From the NCBI GenBank assembly GCA_965203865.1, contig OZ241916.1, positions 1 to 64,000 of the forward strand: a DNA stretch of 64,000 nucleotides, written 5' to 3'. Positions 25,780 to 34,223 of the stretch are shown in pieces. Below the pieces are notes generated by a model, which saw only the letters and a program-made list of their open reading frames with translations, had not been told where the DNA came from and ran no database searches. The DNA comes from G965200765 sp965203865. Its GTDB lineage: Bacteria; Pseudomonadota; Gammaproteobacteria; Arenicellales; JAJDZL01. The position numbers were made by a program, and so were the translations under genes. Position 1 is the stretch's first letter. The number at the start of each line of letters is the position of its first letter.

Positions 25780-25815
25780 ATCGAAATTCGACTACTGTTT
25801 CCGGTAGTTTTCGAT
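25780..25815 (+). promoter_or_regulatory. hairpin between rpsU and dnaG (candidate attenuator or processing site)
   Basis: An outer stem ATCGAAA (25780-25786) pairs with TTTCGAT (25809-25815). An inner stem ACTACTG (25791-25797) pairs with CGGTAGT (25802-25808, one G-U), with a four-base bulge and a TTTC loop. It lies 20 bases before dnaG. There is no U-tract, so it looks more like a processing or pausing structure than a full terminator. E. coli is known to have a terminator and an RNA processing site in this operon. Confidence 0.5.
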
Positions 25816-25835
25816 TCAACATAGCGCAGGAAGTT

Positions 25836-27608
25836 GTGGCAGGTAGAATTCCATCTGACTTTGTGAACGATTTGATTCAAAGGGTCGATATAGTTCACTT
25901 GATTGAAAGCCGTGTTCCGTTGATAAAGGCAGGCAAGGAATACAAGGCCTGCTGTCCGTTTCATGAGGAGAAAACCCCTTCATTCTATGTAAATCCGGAC
26001 AGGCAGTTTTTTCACTGCTTTGGATGCGGGGAAAGTGGTTCGGCGATTTCATTCCTGATGAAGTATGCGAATCTGAGTTTTCGTGATGCCATTGAAGAGC
26101 TGGCATCTATTGCCGGTGTAAAAATTCCTGTTCAGGCAGGACAGTCGTTTCAAAAAGGAGAGTTCGACAAATTGCTTGGTAATATGCAGAAAGCCAGTTC
26201 TGCATATACATACGAGTTGATGAAAGGCCGCGATGCACAAGCACCGCAGGCTTATCTGAAAAGCAGAGGCATCACTGCTGAAACGGCCCGTAAGTTTGGA
26301 CTTGGCTATGCACTTGGCCAGTGGGACTATCTGCTTCAAAGGATCGGAAAAACTCAGGAAGACAGAGAGCTGCTTCTGAAAAACGGCTTGGTAATTTCAA
26401 AGGACAATGGCGGTGCCTATGATCGTTTCCGCGACCGGCTGATGTTTCCAATTCTGGACAGACGCGGCAGGGTAATTGCCTTTGGCGGGAGAATTCTGGA
26501 CACAGGCGAGCCAAAGTATTTGAACTCTCCCGAGACGCCCTTGTTCAAAAAAGGGAACGAAATGTTTGGACTCTATCAGGCTATGGGTGCAATTCGTAAA
26601 AAAGGGAAGGTGCTGATTGTGGAAGGCTATACCGATGTACTGGCACTTTCTCAGCATGGTATCGACTACTCCGTGGCCACTTTGGGAACAGCCACAACCC
26701 AAATTCATGCCAGAGTTTTGTTTCGCTTGGCACCGGAAATCGTATTTTGCTTTGATGGCGACAATGCCGGAAGAATCGCGGCGTGGCGAGCTCTGGAGGC
26801 AGTACTGCCAATGATGTACGATGGCTATCAGGTGAGTTTTGTTTTTCTGCCTCAAGGGCATGACCCGGATTCACTGGTTCAGGAAGAAGGCTTGGAAGGA
26901 TTCGAAAAACGCATCGCAGAAGCAGAGCCAATTGAAAATTTCATATTCGACAAGCTCAAAGCCAGCACGAATTTCGGGAGTTTGGCAGGAAAGGCAAAGT
27001 TTATTCAGGATTTCAGTAAAATTTTCGCCAAGCTGCCTGACAGTGCTTTCCGGGAATTGGTGGTGGATGAAGTCTCTCGTCTTACCAGCATGGACAAGCA
27101 GCAACTGGCTTCTCGATTGACCCGTATGGAAGACCGTGAATACGGGCCGAAAAAAGCCCCTCCGCAAGCGAGTGCCGGACCGGGAATGATCAACAAGCAG
27201 GCAATTGCACTCCTGGTACAAAACCCGGCGTTTGCAACAGCTATTGAAGACCGGGAGTGGCTGGCTCAGTCGGAAGACCGGTACGTACTTTTGATTGCCA
27301 AGATACTGGATACGCTTGAATCAAATCCGGGCATCTCCACTTCGGCGGCGCTTTTGGAAGAGTTCAGGCATTCTGAGGAAGTGTTCAAGGTTTTAACCGG
27401 ATTCGTTGACTTTGATCACAGAATCCCGGAAGACGACGATCTTGAAAAGTCATTCTGCGGCGTCATATCTAAAATTAATGAACTGGTGCGAAAGCAGAAG
27501 GTTAAGGATTTGACGAATCAGGAAAAAACATTGACTTACGAGCAGGAGGAACAGTTGATGAATTTGCTGGAAAAAAACAAGGAGCTTTCCAGTACAGCAA
27601 TTCACTAA
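25836..27608 (+). CDS. dnaG: DNA primase DnaG
   Basis: DnaG makes RNA primers at the replication fork. The 590-residue protein starts with GTG at 25836 (AGGAAG just upstream). It has the CHC2 zinc ligands Cys40, His43, Cys61 and Cys64 (CCPFHEEKTPSF, CFGCGESG), the RNA polymerase domain with FGGRILDTGEPKYLNSPET, the TOPRIM glutamate in VEGYTDVLAL and DGDNAGR, and a C-terminal DnaB-interacting helicase-binding domain. It lies between rpsU and rpoD. Confidence 0.97.
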   Translation: MAGRIPSDFVNDLIQRVDIVHLIESRVPLIKAGKEYKACCPFHEEKTPSFYVNPDRQFFHCFGCGESGSAISFLMKYANLSFRDAIEELASIAGVKIPVQAGQSFQKGEFDKLLGNMQKASSAYTYELMKGRDAQAPQAYLKSRGITAETARKFGLGYALGQWDYLLQRIGKTQEDRELLLKNGLVISKDNGGAYDRFRDRLMFPILDRRGRVIAFGGRILDTGEPKYLNSPETPLFKKGNEMFGLYQAMGAIRKKGKVLIVEGYTDVLALSQHGIDYSVATLGTATTQIHARVLFRLAPEIVFCFDGDNAGRIAAWRALEAVLPMMYDGYQVSFVFLPQGHDPDSLVQEEGLEGFEKRIAEAEPIENFIFDKLKASTNFGSLAGKAKFIQDFSKIFAKLPDSAFRELVVDEVSRLTSMDKQQLASRLTRMEDREYGPKKAPPQASAGPGMINKQAIALLVQNPAFATAIEDREWLAQSEDRYVLLIAKILDTLESNPGISTSAALLEEFRHSEEVFKVLTGFVDFDHRIPEDDDLEKSFCGVISKINELVRKQKVKDLTNQEKTLTYEQEEQLMNLLEKNKELSSTAIH

Positions 27609-27716
27609 TTACTTACAGCAATTACTGCAGTGGATATTCGCAAAGCTTTTTCACCTTAAAATTCAGGCCTTGGAGACACCGCTGCAAATATTTATGAAGA
27701 AAGCGTAGAGCAAATT

Positions 27717-29510
27717 ATGGAATACGATTCAAAACAATCAGAGTTGAAAAATCTTATCTTGAAAGGCAAGAAGCAGGGATTTCTTACGTACAAGGAAATT
27801 AATGACCATTTGCCGGAAGATATGCATGGTACGGAGCAGATTGAAAACATCGTTAACGTCATTGGCGAGATGGAAATTGAAGTCTACGACAAGGCGCCCG
27901 ACCCCGACAGCATCATTTTAAAGGTAAATGAAAGCGAAGATGAAGAAGAAGTTGCAGAGGAAGCAGAAGAAATTCTGAAGAACGATTTTGGCCGAACAAC
28001 TGACCCTGTTCGGATGTACATGCGAGAAATGGGCACTATACCCTTGCTCAGCCGGCAGGAAGAAATCAAACTGGCGAAAAGAATTGAATTGGGACTGAGG
28101 CAGGCGACTGAGGCAATTGCCTTGTGCCCAATAATTTTTGCAGATTTGACAGAACGACTCAACAAGATCGAAAGAGGAGAAATGCCGCTAAGGGAAGTGA
28201 TTGTCAATACGATTCCATATAAGAAATCGTCAATCGCGGCGCATGTTGATGAAAACGACACCAGCATTCCACAGCCGAGGCCGAACGAGGAGACAGGGCC
28301 GGATATAGAGGAAATTAACAAGCGAATTGAAAAAATAAGAAGAAACTACAGATATTTAAGAAGTGCTATGGGAAAATACGGGGTAGTAAGTTCACAAGTG
28401 GAACTATATCGAAACAGGCTTGCAAAAGAATTTCTCCATATCAAGTTTTCACCGCGTTACATGGATAATGTTTTTGCCATTGTACAACGGGTGCACAATG
28501 AGGTTCGCGAGCGTACCCGCGTCATTGAAAATATCTGCATCAATGAAATCAGAATCCCAAGAAAGAAAATTCTGGATGTTCTGAATTCCAACTTGCTCCA
28601 TAGAAACCTGGTGTCGATGCTAAAGAATTGCGCCGGTCCGAGGAAACATAATTTGATTGAGGAATATCGTTCGCAGATCAAGGAAGCTCAGGACCGGTTA
28701 CGGTCCTTGGAGCCCCTTATTGGCATCAGGATTGAGGAGCTGAAGAATATTCGCCGGTTGATTTCTACCGGTCAGGCAAAAGCCAACAAGGCCAAGAAGG
28801 AAATGACAGATGCCAATCTTCGACTGGTCATCTCGATTGCCAAGAAGTACACGAATCGCGGATTACAGTTTCTGGACTTGATTCAGGAAGGCAACATCGG
28901 ATTGATGAAAGCAGTTGACAAGTTTGAATACAGACGCGGCTACAAGTTTTCAACTTACGCAACTTGGTGGATTCGCCAGGCTATCACGCGCTCGATTGCG
29001 GACCAAGCCAGGACCATTCGTATTCCGGTTCACATGATCGAGACCATCAACAAGTTGTCTCGTGTTCAACGCCAGATTTTACAGGAAACCGGAAGGGAGG
29101 CGAATGTTGATGAACTTGCCGAGCGTATGGATGTGACACCCGACAAGGTCAGAAAGGTATTGAAGATTGCCAAGGAACCGATTTCCATGGAAACACCCGT
29201 AGGTGACGACGATGATTCCCACATCGGGGATTTTATTGAAGACAAGTCTGTGCATGCACCGCTTGATACAGCAACTGAGACTGGCTTGTGCATGGCGACC
29301 GAATCCGCTCTGGATTCGCTTACGCAACGAGAAGCGAAAGTGCTGAGAATGCGCTTTGGAATCGGAATGAATACCGATCACACCTTGGAGGAAGTCGGCA
29401 AGCAGTTCGATGTTACCCGAGAGCGAATTCGTCAGATTGAAGCGAAAGCTTTGCGCAAGTTGCGCCATCCTTCGCGTTCGGATAATCTCAGGCATTTTCA
29501 CGAAGGTTGA
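27717..29510 (+). CDS. rpoD: RNA polymerase primary sigma factor RpoD (sigma-70)
   Basis: This is the housekeeping sigma factor. The 597-residue protein has region 1.1 (LKNLILKGKKQGFLTYKEIN), an acidic spacer, and region 1.2 with DPVRMYMREMGTIPLLSR. A non-conserved region follows, then regions 2.1-2.4 (NLRLVISIAKKYTNRGLQF, FSTYATWWIRQAITRSI), region 3 and a C-terminal region 4 with VTRERIRQIEAKALRKLRHP. It is slightly shorter than E. coli RpoD in the non-conserved region. It closes the macromolecular synthesis operon and is followed by a tRNA gene 33 bases on. Confidence 0.98.
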   Translation: MEYDSKQSELKNLILKGKKQGFLTYKEINDHLPEDMHGTEQIENIVNVIGEMEIEVYDKAPDPDSIILKVNESEDEEEVAEEAEEILKNDFGRTTDPVRMYMREMGTIPLLSRQEEIKLAKRIELGLRQATEAIALCPIIFADLTERLNKIERGEMPLREVIVNTIPYKKSSIAAHVDENDTSIPQPRPNEETGPDIEEINKRIEKIRRNYRYLRSAMGKYGVVSSQVELYRNRLAKEFLHIKFSPRYMDNVFAIVQRVHNEVRERTRVIENICINEIRIPRKKILDVLNSNLLHRNLVSMLKNCAGPRKHNLIEEYRSQIKEAQDRLRSLEPLIGIRIEELKNIRRLISTGQAKANKAKKEMTDANLRLVISIAKKYTNRGLQFLDLIQEGNIGLMKAVDKFEYRRGYKFSTYATWWIRQAITRSIADQARTIRIPVHMIETINKLSRVQRQILQETGREANVDELAERMDVTPDKVRKVLKIAKEPISMETPVGDDDDSHIGDFIEDKSVHAPLDTATETGLCMATESALDSLTQREAKVLRMRFGIGMNTDHTLEEVGKQFDVTRERIRQIEAKALRKLRHPSRSDNLRHFHEG

Positions 29511-29543
29511 TTGCACAGAGAAATCAGTGCTGTTCATTTAGTC

Positions 29544-29620
29544 GGGCCTGTAGCTCAGTCGGTCAGAGCAGTGGACTCATAATCCATTGGTCGAAGGTTC
29601 GAGTCCTTCCGGGCCCACCA
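29544..29620 (+). tRNA. tRNA-Ile2 (CAU anticodon, decoded AUA after lysidine modification)
   Basis: A 77-nt cloverleaf: acceptor GGGCCTG/CGGGCCC, D arm GCTC...GAGC, anticodon loop CTCATAA, T arm GAAGG TTCGAGT CCTTC and an encoded CCA end. The CAU anticodon fits Met or Ile2. C4-G69 and C5-G68 in the acceptor stem match the TilS recognition pairs of tRNA-Ile2 rather than elongator Met. E. coli also has an Ile2 gene (ileX) near rpoD. I therefore call it Ile2; methionine is the alternative. Confidence 0.8.
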
Positions 29621-29715
29621 CTAAATTCAACCTGAAATCGGGTGCTCGCTATTGAAATAATATCGAAATTGCTTTATTCAATATGAAGCCCGGTCGTCGA
29701 TAGCAGATTATTTCA

Positions 29716-29865
29716 ATGCTGGAAATTGGTTGGGCGAATGATGGGGAGATGATTGATGCCTGGAAAAATTGCGGGGCTGCGACGGACCTTGGCCAATTCA
29801 ATGCCGAGGATTTTTCTTTTTTGCTGGCGGCAGGATTATTGCAAAGAAAATTTTCCTGTATCTAA
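29716..29865 (+). CDS. possible 49-residue protein, unrecognised
   Basis: An ATG-initiated frame of 49 codons (MLEIGWANDGEMIDAWKNCG at its start) runs without interruption through the gap after the tRNA. Composition looks protein-like, with mixed charged and hydrophobic residues. The start codon overlaps the right arm of an inverted repeat and there is no ribosome site. It may be a gene fragment or chance. Confidence 0.2.
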   Translation: MLEIGWANDGEMIDAWKNCGAATDLGQFNAEDFSFLLAAGLLQRKFSCI

Positions 29866-30059
29866 TGCATTTCTTTCTGATAAATTGCAGTCCATTACTA
29901 AATAATTGAATGGTGCGCACTCCTGCTTTTAATCAGGAATTCGCCTGGAATTGCAGACTAAATTTCGCTACAAAGTGTGCAGAAATTAGTTGATAATTTA
30001 GTGTTTGCAATGTGCAAAAGTCGATTTTGACAAGCAAATTTCGTTAAAGAGAAACAAAA

Positions 30060-30070
30060 TTGTAGTACAA
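30060..30070. promoter_or_regulatory. candidate operator of the FadR-subfamily regulator
   Basis: TTGTAGTACAA is a perfect 5-1-5 palindrome that fits the FadR-subfamily operator pattern tNGTNNNACNa. It abuts an extended -10-like element TGATTTAAT (30074-30082) and lies about 120 bases before the regulator gene. Autoregulation is inferred. Confidence 0.5.
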
Positions 30071-30191
30071 ATGTGATTTAATCCTTTTGTTACAAGGGTG
30101 ACTTTGCAAGAAGTAGAGTGGTTATAAGCATTTTTTGATGTTTAATTCAAAATGAGAAACTGACTGGCAAATTCTGGATAGTAGAGAAGTT

Positions 30192-30953
30192 ATGACAGAA
30201 GATTTAATCAATGTGAATGATGTTACGAATATAACTGTAGCCGATACCAGTAACATTAAACGTAGGGGAGATGGACCTCAGCTTGTTTATGACTATCTGT
30301 TAAGTAAGATAATTAGTTTGCGACTAACTGCTGGCGTAAGAATTGAAGAGCGAATAATCGTTGAAGAACTGGGAATTTCCCGAACCCCGGTTCGGCAGGC
30401 GTTCATGCGTATGGCAACAGAAGGCTTGATTGAACTGCTTCCTAACCACGGCGCAAGAATTCCGCCTTTGGACATTGAAGAGGTTCGCTCATTTTTAGAG
30501 GCTTATGAATTTGTCCAGCTTGCAGTTGTGCATCTTGCCGCAATGCGGCGAACAGACCAAGACATGGAGAATATTTATAAGCGCCGCGACGATTTTGAAG
30601 TTGCAGCGCATGCAAAAGATATACAAGGGTTGATCAGTGCGAATAAAACATTCCATTTGGCCATCGCGAAAGCCGGAAAAAACAGTCACATGGAACGTCT
30701 GTTTGGTGATTTGCTGGTAAAAGCACTTCGGCTGGATTGGTTTTGGTACGCGAGACCATTCCGCACAAGCATGGAGGACGGCATTTCTCAAAGCATAATT
30801 GAACACCGGAATCTGGTGCAGGCGATTCAAAGTCAGGACTTGCAGAAATCGGAACAATATACAAGAGAACATGTTCATTCGTTTCGGCTTCCGCTTTTGG
30901 AGTATCTGGGTCATACGGGAGCAGCTGAATTTGAAGTGTCGTGCTTCAATTAG
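30192..30953 (+). CDS. GntR-family transcriptional regulator with FCD ligand domain
   Basis: The 253-residue protein has an N-terminal winged helix (VYDYLLSKIISLRLTAGVRI, then ELGISRTPVRQAFMRMATEGLIELLPNHGARI). An all-helical FCD (FadR C-terminal) domain follows, with metal/ligand positions in NKTFHLAIAKAGKN, SIIEHRNLVQAI and TREHVHSF. Such regulators usually sense a small carboxylate or fatty-acyl compound and control an adjacent catabolic gene. Here no metabolic gene is adjacent, so the target and ligand are unknown; palindromes upstream suggest self-control. Length is normal, with a 25-residue N-terminal extension. Confidence 0.9.
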   Translation: MTEDLINVNDVTNITVADTSNIKRRGDGPQLVYDYLLSKIISLRLTAGVRIEERIIVEELGISRTPVRQAFMRMATEGLIELLPNHGARIPPLDIEEVRSFLEAYEFVQLAVVHLAAMRRTDQDMENIYKRRDDFEVAAHAKDIQGLISANKTFHLAIAKAGKNSHMERLFGDLLVKALRLDWFWYARPFRTSMEDGISQSIIEHRNLVQAIQSQDLQKSEQYTREHVHSFRLPLLEYLGHTGAAEFEVSCFN

Positions 30954-31020
30954 CCAAATACCGCGCAGTGAGTTCGATTGAGACGAAATTCGGAGTTGCC
31001 GTTTAACTGCAATGCCAAAA

Positions 31021-31095
31021 GGTGGCCAGGGGCGGAATCGAACCACCGACACGGGGATTTTCAGTCCCCTGCTCTACCGACTGAGCTACCTGGCC
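31021..31095 (-). tRNA. tRNA-Phe (GAA anticodon), CCA end not fully encoded
   Basis: The reverse strand folds as acceptor GGCCAGG/CCTGGCC, D arm GCTC...GAGC, anticodon stem GGGGA/TCCCC with loop CTGAAAA (GAA), and T arm GGTGG TTCGATT CCGCC. The body is 73 nt. After the discriminator A the DNA reads CC then T, so the terminal A of CCA is absent and must be added by the CCA-adding enzyme encoded at 36244-37440. The tRNA-Ile2 gene nearby does encode CCA. Confidence 0.93.
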
Positions 31096-31274
31096 AACGG
31101 GATAAACCATCAAACTGGAAATACGACGCACGCGCCAGGTTTCCAGTCAAAATACAGGATTGTCGTCAAATTTGCCATGACGACGGCAAAATTATAATGT
31201 CGGCTCGCAGTATTAACAACTTTGATTGCATCGAAATTACTTGTTCATCATGAATTTTTTGACAGAATAGCCGA

Positions 31275-32303
31275 ATGAAGGTTCTCGGAATAGAAACATC
31301 ATGCGATGATACCGGTGTAGCGGTCTACGATTCGGATAATGAATTTCTGCTTCATCGTCTCGCTTCACAAGTGGATGTTCACAAACTCTATGGCGGCGTT
31401 GTTCCAGAACTTGCTGCAAGAGACCACATTCGAAAAGTTCTACCCTTGATTGAATCAGTGCTGAATGAATCAGGCATTGCAAAGAATGAAATAGACGCAA
31501 TCGCCTACACTGCCGGCCCCGGACTGGTCGGTGCGTTGCTAGTAGGCGCAACTGTTGGAAGGAGTCTTGCAATGGCACTGAATGTCCCGGCTATCGGGAT
31601 TCACCACATGGAAGGGCATTTGCTTTCGCCGATGCTAGAGCCTTCCAAGCCTTCTTATCCTTTTCTGTCTTTACTAGTTTCCGGGGGGCATACGATGCTG
31701 GCAGATGTTCAGTTGCCAGGCGATTACAAAATTATCGGACAAACCAGGGATGATGCAGTCGGAGAAGCATTTGACAAGTTTGCCAAGGTTCTGGGACTAC
31801 CGTACCCGGGCGGACCAAGTATCGAATTGTGCGCGAAGAACGGGCGGCCCGGTCAATTCTGGTTTCCGCGGCCGATGATTGAGCATGACAACCTGGAATT
31901 CAGTTTCTCTGGCCTGAAGACTCACGCAGCTCTCAAAGCGGCTAAATGCACACTGGACAAGCAATGCCAGGCAGATCTTGCTTATGCGTTTCAGGACGCG
32001 GCAGTAGATACACTGGTAGCCAAATGCAAAACTGCAATACAGCAGCTCGGCTACAAGGAGATTGTTGTAGCCGGAGGGGTGGGAGCGAATCAAGAGCTTC
32101 GGCGACGGATGAATGCAATGGCAAGAAAATTGAATGCACACGTCTACTTTCCAAGGCTTGAACTTTGCACAGACAACGGAGCGATGATTGCATATGCTGG
32201 AAGTCTAAGGCTTCACTCCGGTCAGCAAACTGATTTGGAGTATGCTGTGCATGCCCGATGGTCGCTCGAAAGTCTCCCTCCTCTAGACGGTAACCTGAGT
32301 TAA
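31275..32303 (+). CDS. tsaD: tRNA N6-threonylcarbamoyladenosine synthase subunit TsaD
   Basis: TsaD transfers threonylcarbamoyl from TC-AMP to A37 of ANN-decoding tRNAs, with TsaB and TsaE. The 342-residue protein has the ASKHA fold with LGIETSCDDTGVAVYD, the metal-binding HHMEGH, SGGHTML, and GGVGANQELRRRM near the C-terminus. In E. coli tsaD is divergent from rpsU; here it lies 1.8 kb beyond rpoD with tRNA and regulator genes between. It converges on plsY with a four-base overlap of stop codons. Confidence 0.97.
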   Translation: MKVLGIETSCDDTGVAVYDSDNEFLLHRLASQVDVHKLYGGVVPELAARDHIRKVLPLIESVLNESGIAKNEIDAIAYTAGPGLVGALLVGATVGRSLAMALNVPAIGIHHMEGHLLSPMLEPSKPSYPFLSLLVSGGHTMLADVQLPGDYKIIGQTRDDAVGEAFDKFAKVLGLPYPGGPSIELCAKNGRPGQFWFPRPMIEHDNLEFSFSGLKTHAALKAAKCTLDKQCQADLAYAFQDAAVDTLVAKCKTAIQQLGYKEIVVAGGVGANQELRRRMNAMARKLNAHVYFPRLELCTDNGAMIAYAGSLRLHSGQQTDLEYAVHARWSLESLPPLDGNLS

Positions 32304-32893
32304 TTCGACGACAGGTTGATTTTGTTTTCCTGACCAGCAATGAGTCGTTTAATGTTGTCTTTGTGCCGATACAGTACTAGCAAGAATATGATTACTGCGA
32401 GTGCGGCAGTCCATGCATCTTGTACAAGATACCATGCCAAAGCCGGTGAAGCGAGCGAAGAGATTATTGACGAAAGTGACGAGTAGCGAGTAAGTACCGC
32501 AGCACCAAGCCAGACGGCCGCCACAGCGCACCCAAACAGGGGATTGATTGCCAGATAAACGCCAAGCATCGTAGCAATTCCTTTCCCCCCTTTGAATTGG
32601 TAGTAGGCGGGAAACAAATGACCAAGAAAAACTGCCAATGCTGTCAATGTAGTGATAGCCGGGTCTTTGAACAGCAAATTTACTGCGACAACCGGAACGG
32701 TTCCCTTCAAAATATCGCCGGTCAGAGTTAACATTCCAGCAAGCTTTCCGCTTACCCGCAATACATTGGTGGCACCAGGGTTTCCAGAGCCAGCATCTCG
32801 CGGGTCAACCCTCTTCAGGAGCCGCGAAACCAGAATTGCACTTGAAACTGAGCCAATCAGGTAAGCCGCCAGTACAGATATCAAAAGTTCCAT
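32300..32893 (-). CDS. plsY: acyl-phosphate glycerol-3-phosphate acyltransferase PlsY
   Basis: PlsY acylates glycerol-3-phosphate in the inner membrane using acyl phosphate, starting phospholipid synthesis. The 197-residue, multi-helix protein has the three conserved loops: AYLIGSVSSAILVSR, GSGNPGATNVLR and GHLFPAYYQFKGGKGIATMLG. The start ATG is at 32893. It is divergent from folB, as in many gammaproteobacteria. Confidence 0.95.
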   Translation of the reverse strand: MELLISVLAAYLIGSVSSAILVSRLLKRVDPRDAGSGNPGATNVLRVSGKLAGMLTLTGDILKGTVPVVAVNLLFKDPAITTLTALAVFLGHLFPAYYQFKGGKGIATMLGVYLAINPLFGCAVAAVWLGAAVLTRYSSLSSIISSLASPALAWYLVQDAWTAALAVIIFLLVLYRHKDNIKRLIAGQENKINLSSN

Positions 32894-33014
32894 TGCTTCA
32901 TTTCAAACGATTCGTGCGGCAAGGTCAAGAAAAATTAGAACACGGTGTCTTGTCACCAGAGGCGGTCGCAAATTTTATTTGAAGGCAATTAATCAGCATA
33001 TAATGAGTTTTCAA

Positions 33015-33401
33015 ATGGACACTGTATTTATTCAAGAGCTGAAGCTTACTGCTACCATTGGTGTTTGGGAGTGGGAGCGCAAGATCAAACAGAGATTGAT
33101 TATTGACCTGGAAGTGGGAACTGATATTCGCATACCCGCTGAACGCGATGACCTGAATGATGCTGTCAGTTACAAGGACATTGCGGCCAGCGTTACCGAT
33201 TTTGTTGAAAATTCGGATTTCAAACTAATTGAAACTCTGGCAGAAAAGATCGCAGAACTGGTTCTGGGCAAATTTTCTGTAGATTGGTGCAAAGTAACAG
33301 TTAACAAGCCGAGAGCCGTTGAGAACAGCAGGAATGTCGGAGTAACAATTGTGCGACATCGCAGCGAGCAAGACCTGAAAAATTCAAAGGACGATTCATA
33401 G
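33015..33401 (+). CDS. folB: dihydroneopterin aldolase FolB
   Basis: FolB cleaves dihydroneopterin to 6-hydroxymethyl-dihydropterin in folate synthesis. The 128-residue product begins MDTVFIQELKLTATIGVWEW, matching E. coli FolB, so ATG 33015 is used; frames open from 32979 add unconserved residues and lack a ribosome site. The catalytic Lys lies in VTVNKPRAVENSRNVGV, and LIETLAEKIAEL is the conserved helix. Confidence 0.93.
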   Translation: MDTVFIQELKLTATIGVWEWERKIKQRLIIDLEVGTDIRIPAERDDLNDAVSYKDIAASVTDFVENSDFKLIETLAEKIAELVLGKFSVDWCKVTVNKPRAVENSRNVGVTIVRHRSEQDLKNSKDDS

Positions 33402-33414
33402 GATCTTCAAATAC

Positions 33415-34200
33415 TTATCGTTCAGAAAGTGACCGACCGCCATCTATTGCAAGAATCTGCCCTGTAGTAAAAGTTGCATCTCGCACCAGATAAACTACTG
33501 CGTTGGCAATTTCTTCTGGTCCTCCTCTCCGCTGAAGCGGAGTGCGGGCGATAATGGCTTCCTGTTCTGTTGAGAATTCTGCCCAAAGTATTGCTCCGGG
33601 TGCGATTGCATTGACCCGAATGTCAGGAGCAAGTTCAAGTGCAAGCGAACGGGTTAGCGATTCCAAAGCTGCCTTTGAAGCGCAATAGACCGAATACTTC
33701 GGCAGGCTGTGCTGTGCATACATGTCTGTCAAGTTCACTATGCATCCCTTTGTTTTTCTTAGATGAATCAATGATTGCTGAATCAGATTGAAGGGTGCTT
33801 TGAAATGAATGCCAAAAAGCTCGTTTATTTGAGTGTCGGTAACGCTTTCGACTGTGCTTCCATAAAACACAGAGGCATTGTTCACCAAAACATCCAGGCG
33901 CCCAAATTGCTCTATGGTCATTCGTACCAATTGCTCTGGGGAATCATTTTTTAGCAGGTCAAATTGAAAAACCTGAACGGAAGATTCTCGAATGAGATTT
34001 AATTCGTCCTTTAATCGATGCCCTTCTTCAACGGAATTTCGGCATTGAACAACGATGTTCATTCCATAACTGTGTAAAGTTCGTACAATCACTGAACCGA
34101 TTCGACGGGAGCCGCCCGAAATCAGAGCCACTTTTCCCTCAAGATTTGCAGAATTCAGAACTTCCGGCGGGTTTGCCGCCCATTTTTTCGGTGGATTCAT
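33415..34200 (-). CDS. SDR-family pteridine reductase (FolM-like dihydromonapterin reductase)
   Basis: This 261-residue short-chain dehydrogenase has the NADPH-binding variant SGGSRRIGSVIV (Arg-Arg in place of the usual Gly-x-Gly, as in pteridine reductases and FolM), LVNNASVFYGS, the catalytic YCASKAAL, and PLQRRGGPEEIANAV. FolM reduces dihydromonapterin and dihydrofolate. Placement next to folB supports a pterin substrate. The gene is convergent with folB and divergent from the methyltransferase gene by 23 bases. Confidence 0.82.
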   Translation of the reverse strand: MNPPKKWAANPPEVLNSANLEGKVALISGGSRRIGSVIVRTLHSYGMNIVVQCRNSVEEGHRLKDELNLIRESSVQVFQFDLLKNDSPEQLVRMTIEQFGRLDVLVNNASVFYGSTVESVTDTQINELFGIHFKAPFNLIQQSLIHLRKTKGCIVNLTDMYAQHSLPKYSVYCASKAALESLTRSLALELAPDIRVNAIAPGAILWAEFSTEQEAIIARTPLQRRGGPEEIANAVVYLVRDATFTTGQILAIDGGRSLSER

Positions 34201-34223
34201 TCTTGGAAACCTAGATAGTTATA

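Larger units (their letters stand above)
29621..30191. other. 571-base AT-rich gap after tRNA-Ile2, with inverted repeats
   Basis: The gap holds an 11-bp perfect inverted repeat ATTGAAATAAT (29651-29661) and ATTATTTCAAT (29707-29717), and a short open frame (29716-29865). Its right half is the regulatory region of the GntR-family gene, with three small palindromes (30004-30018, 30060-30070, 30088-30096). No insertion sequence or further RNA gene is recognisable. Confidence 0.6.
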
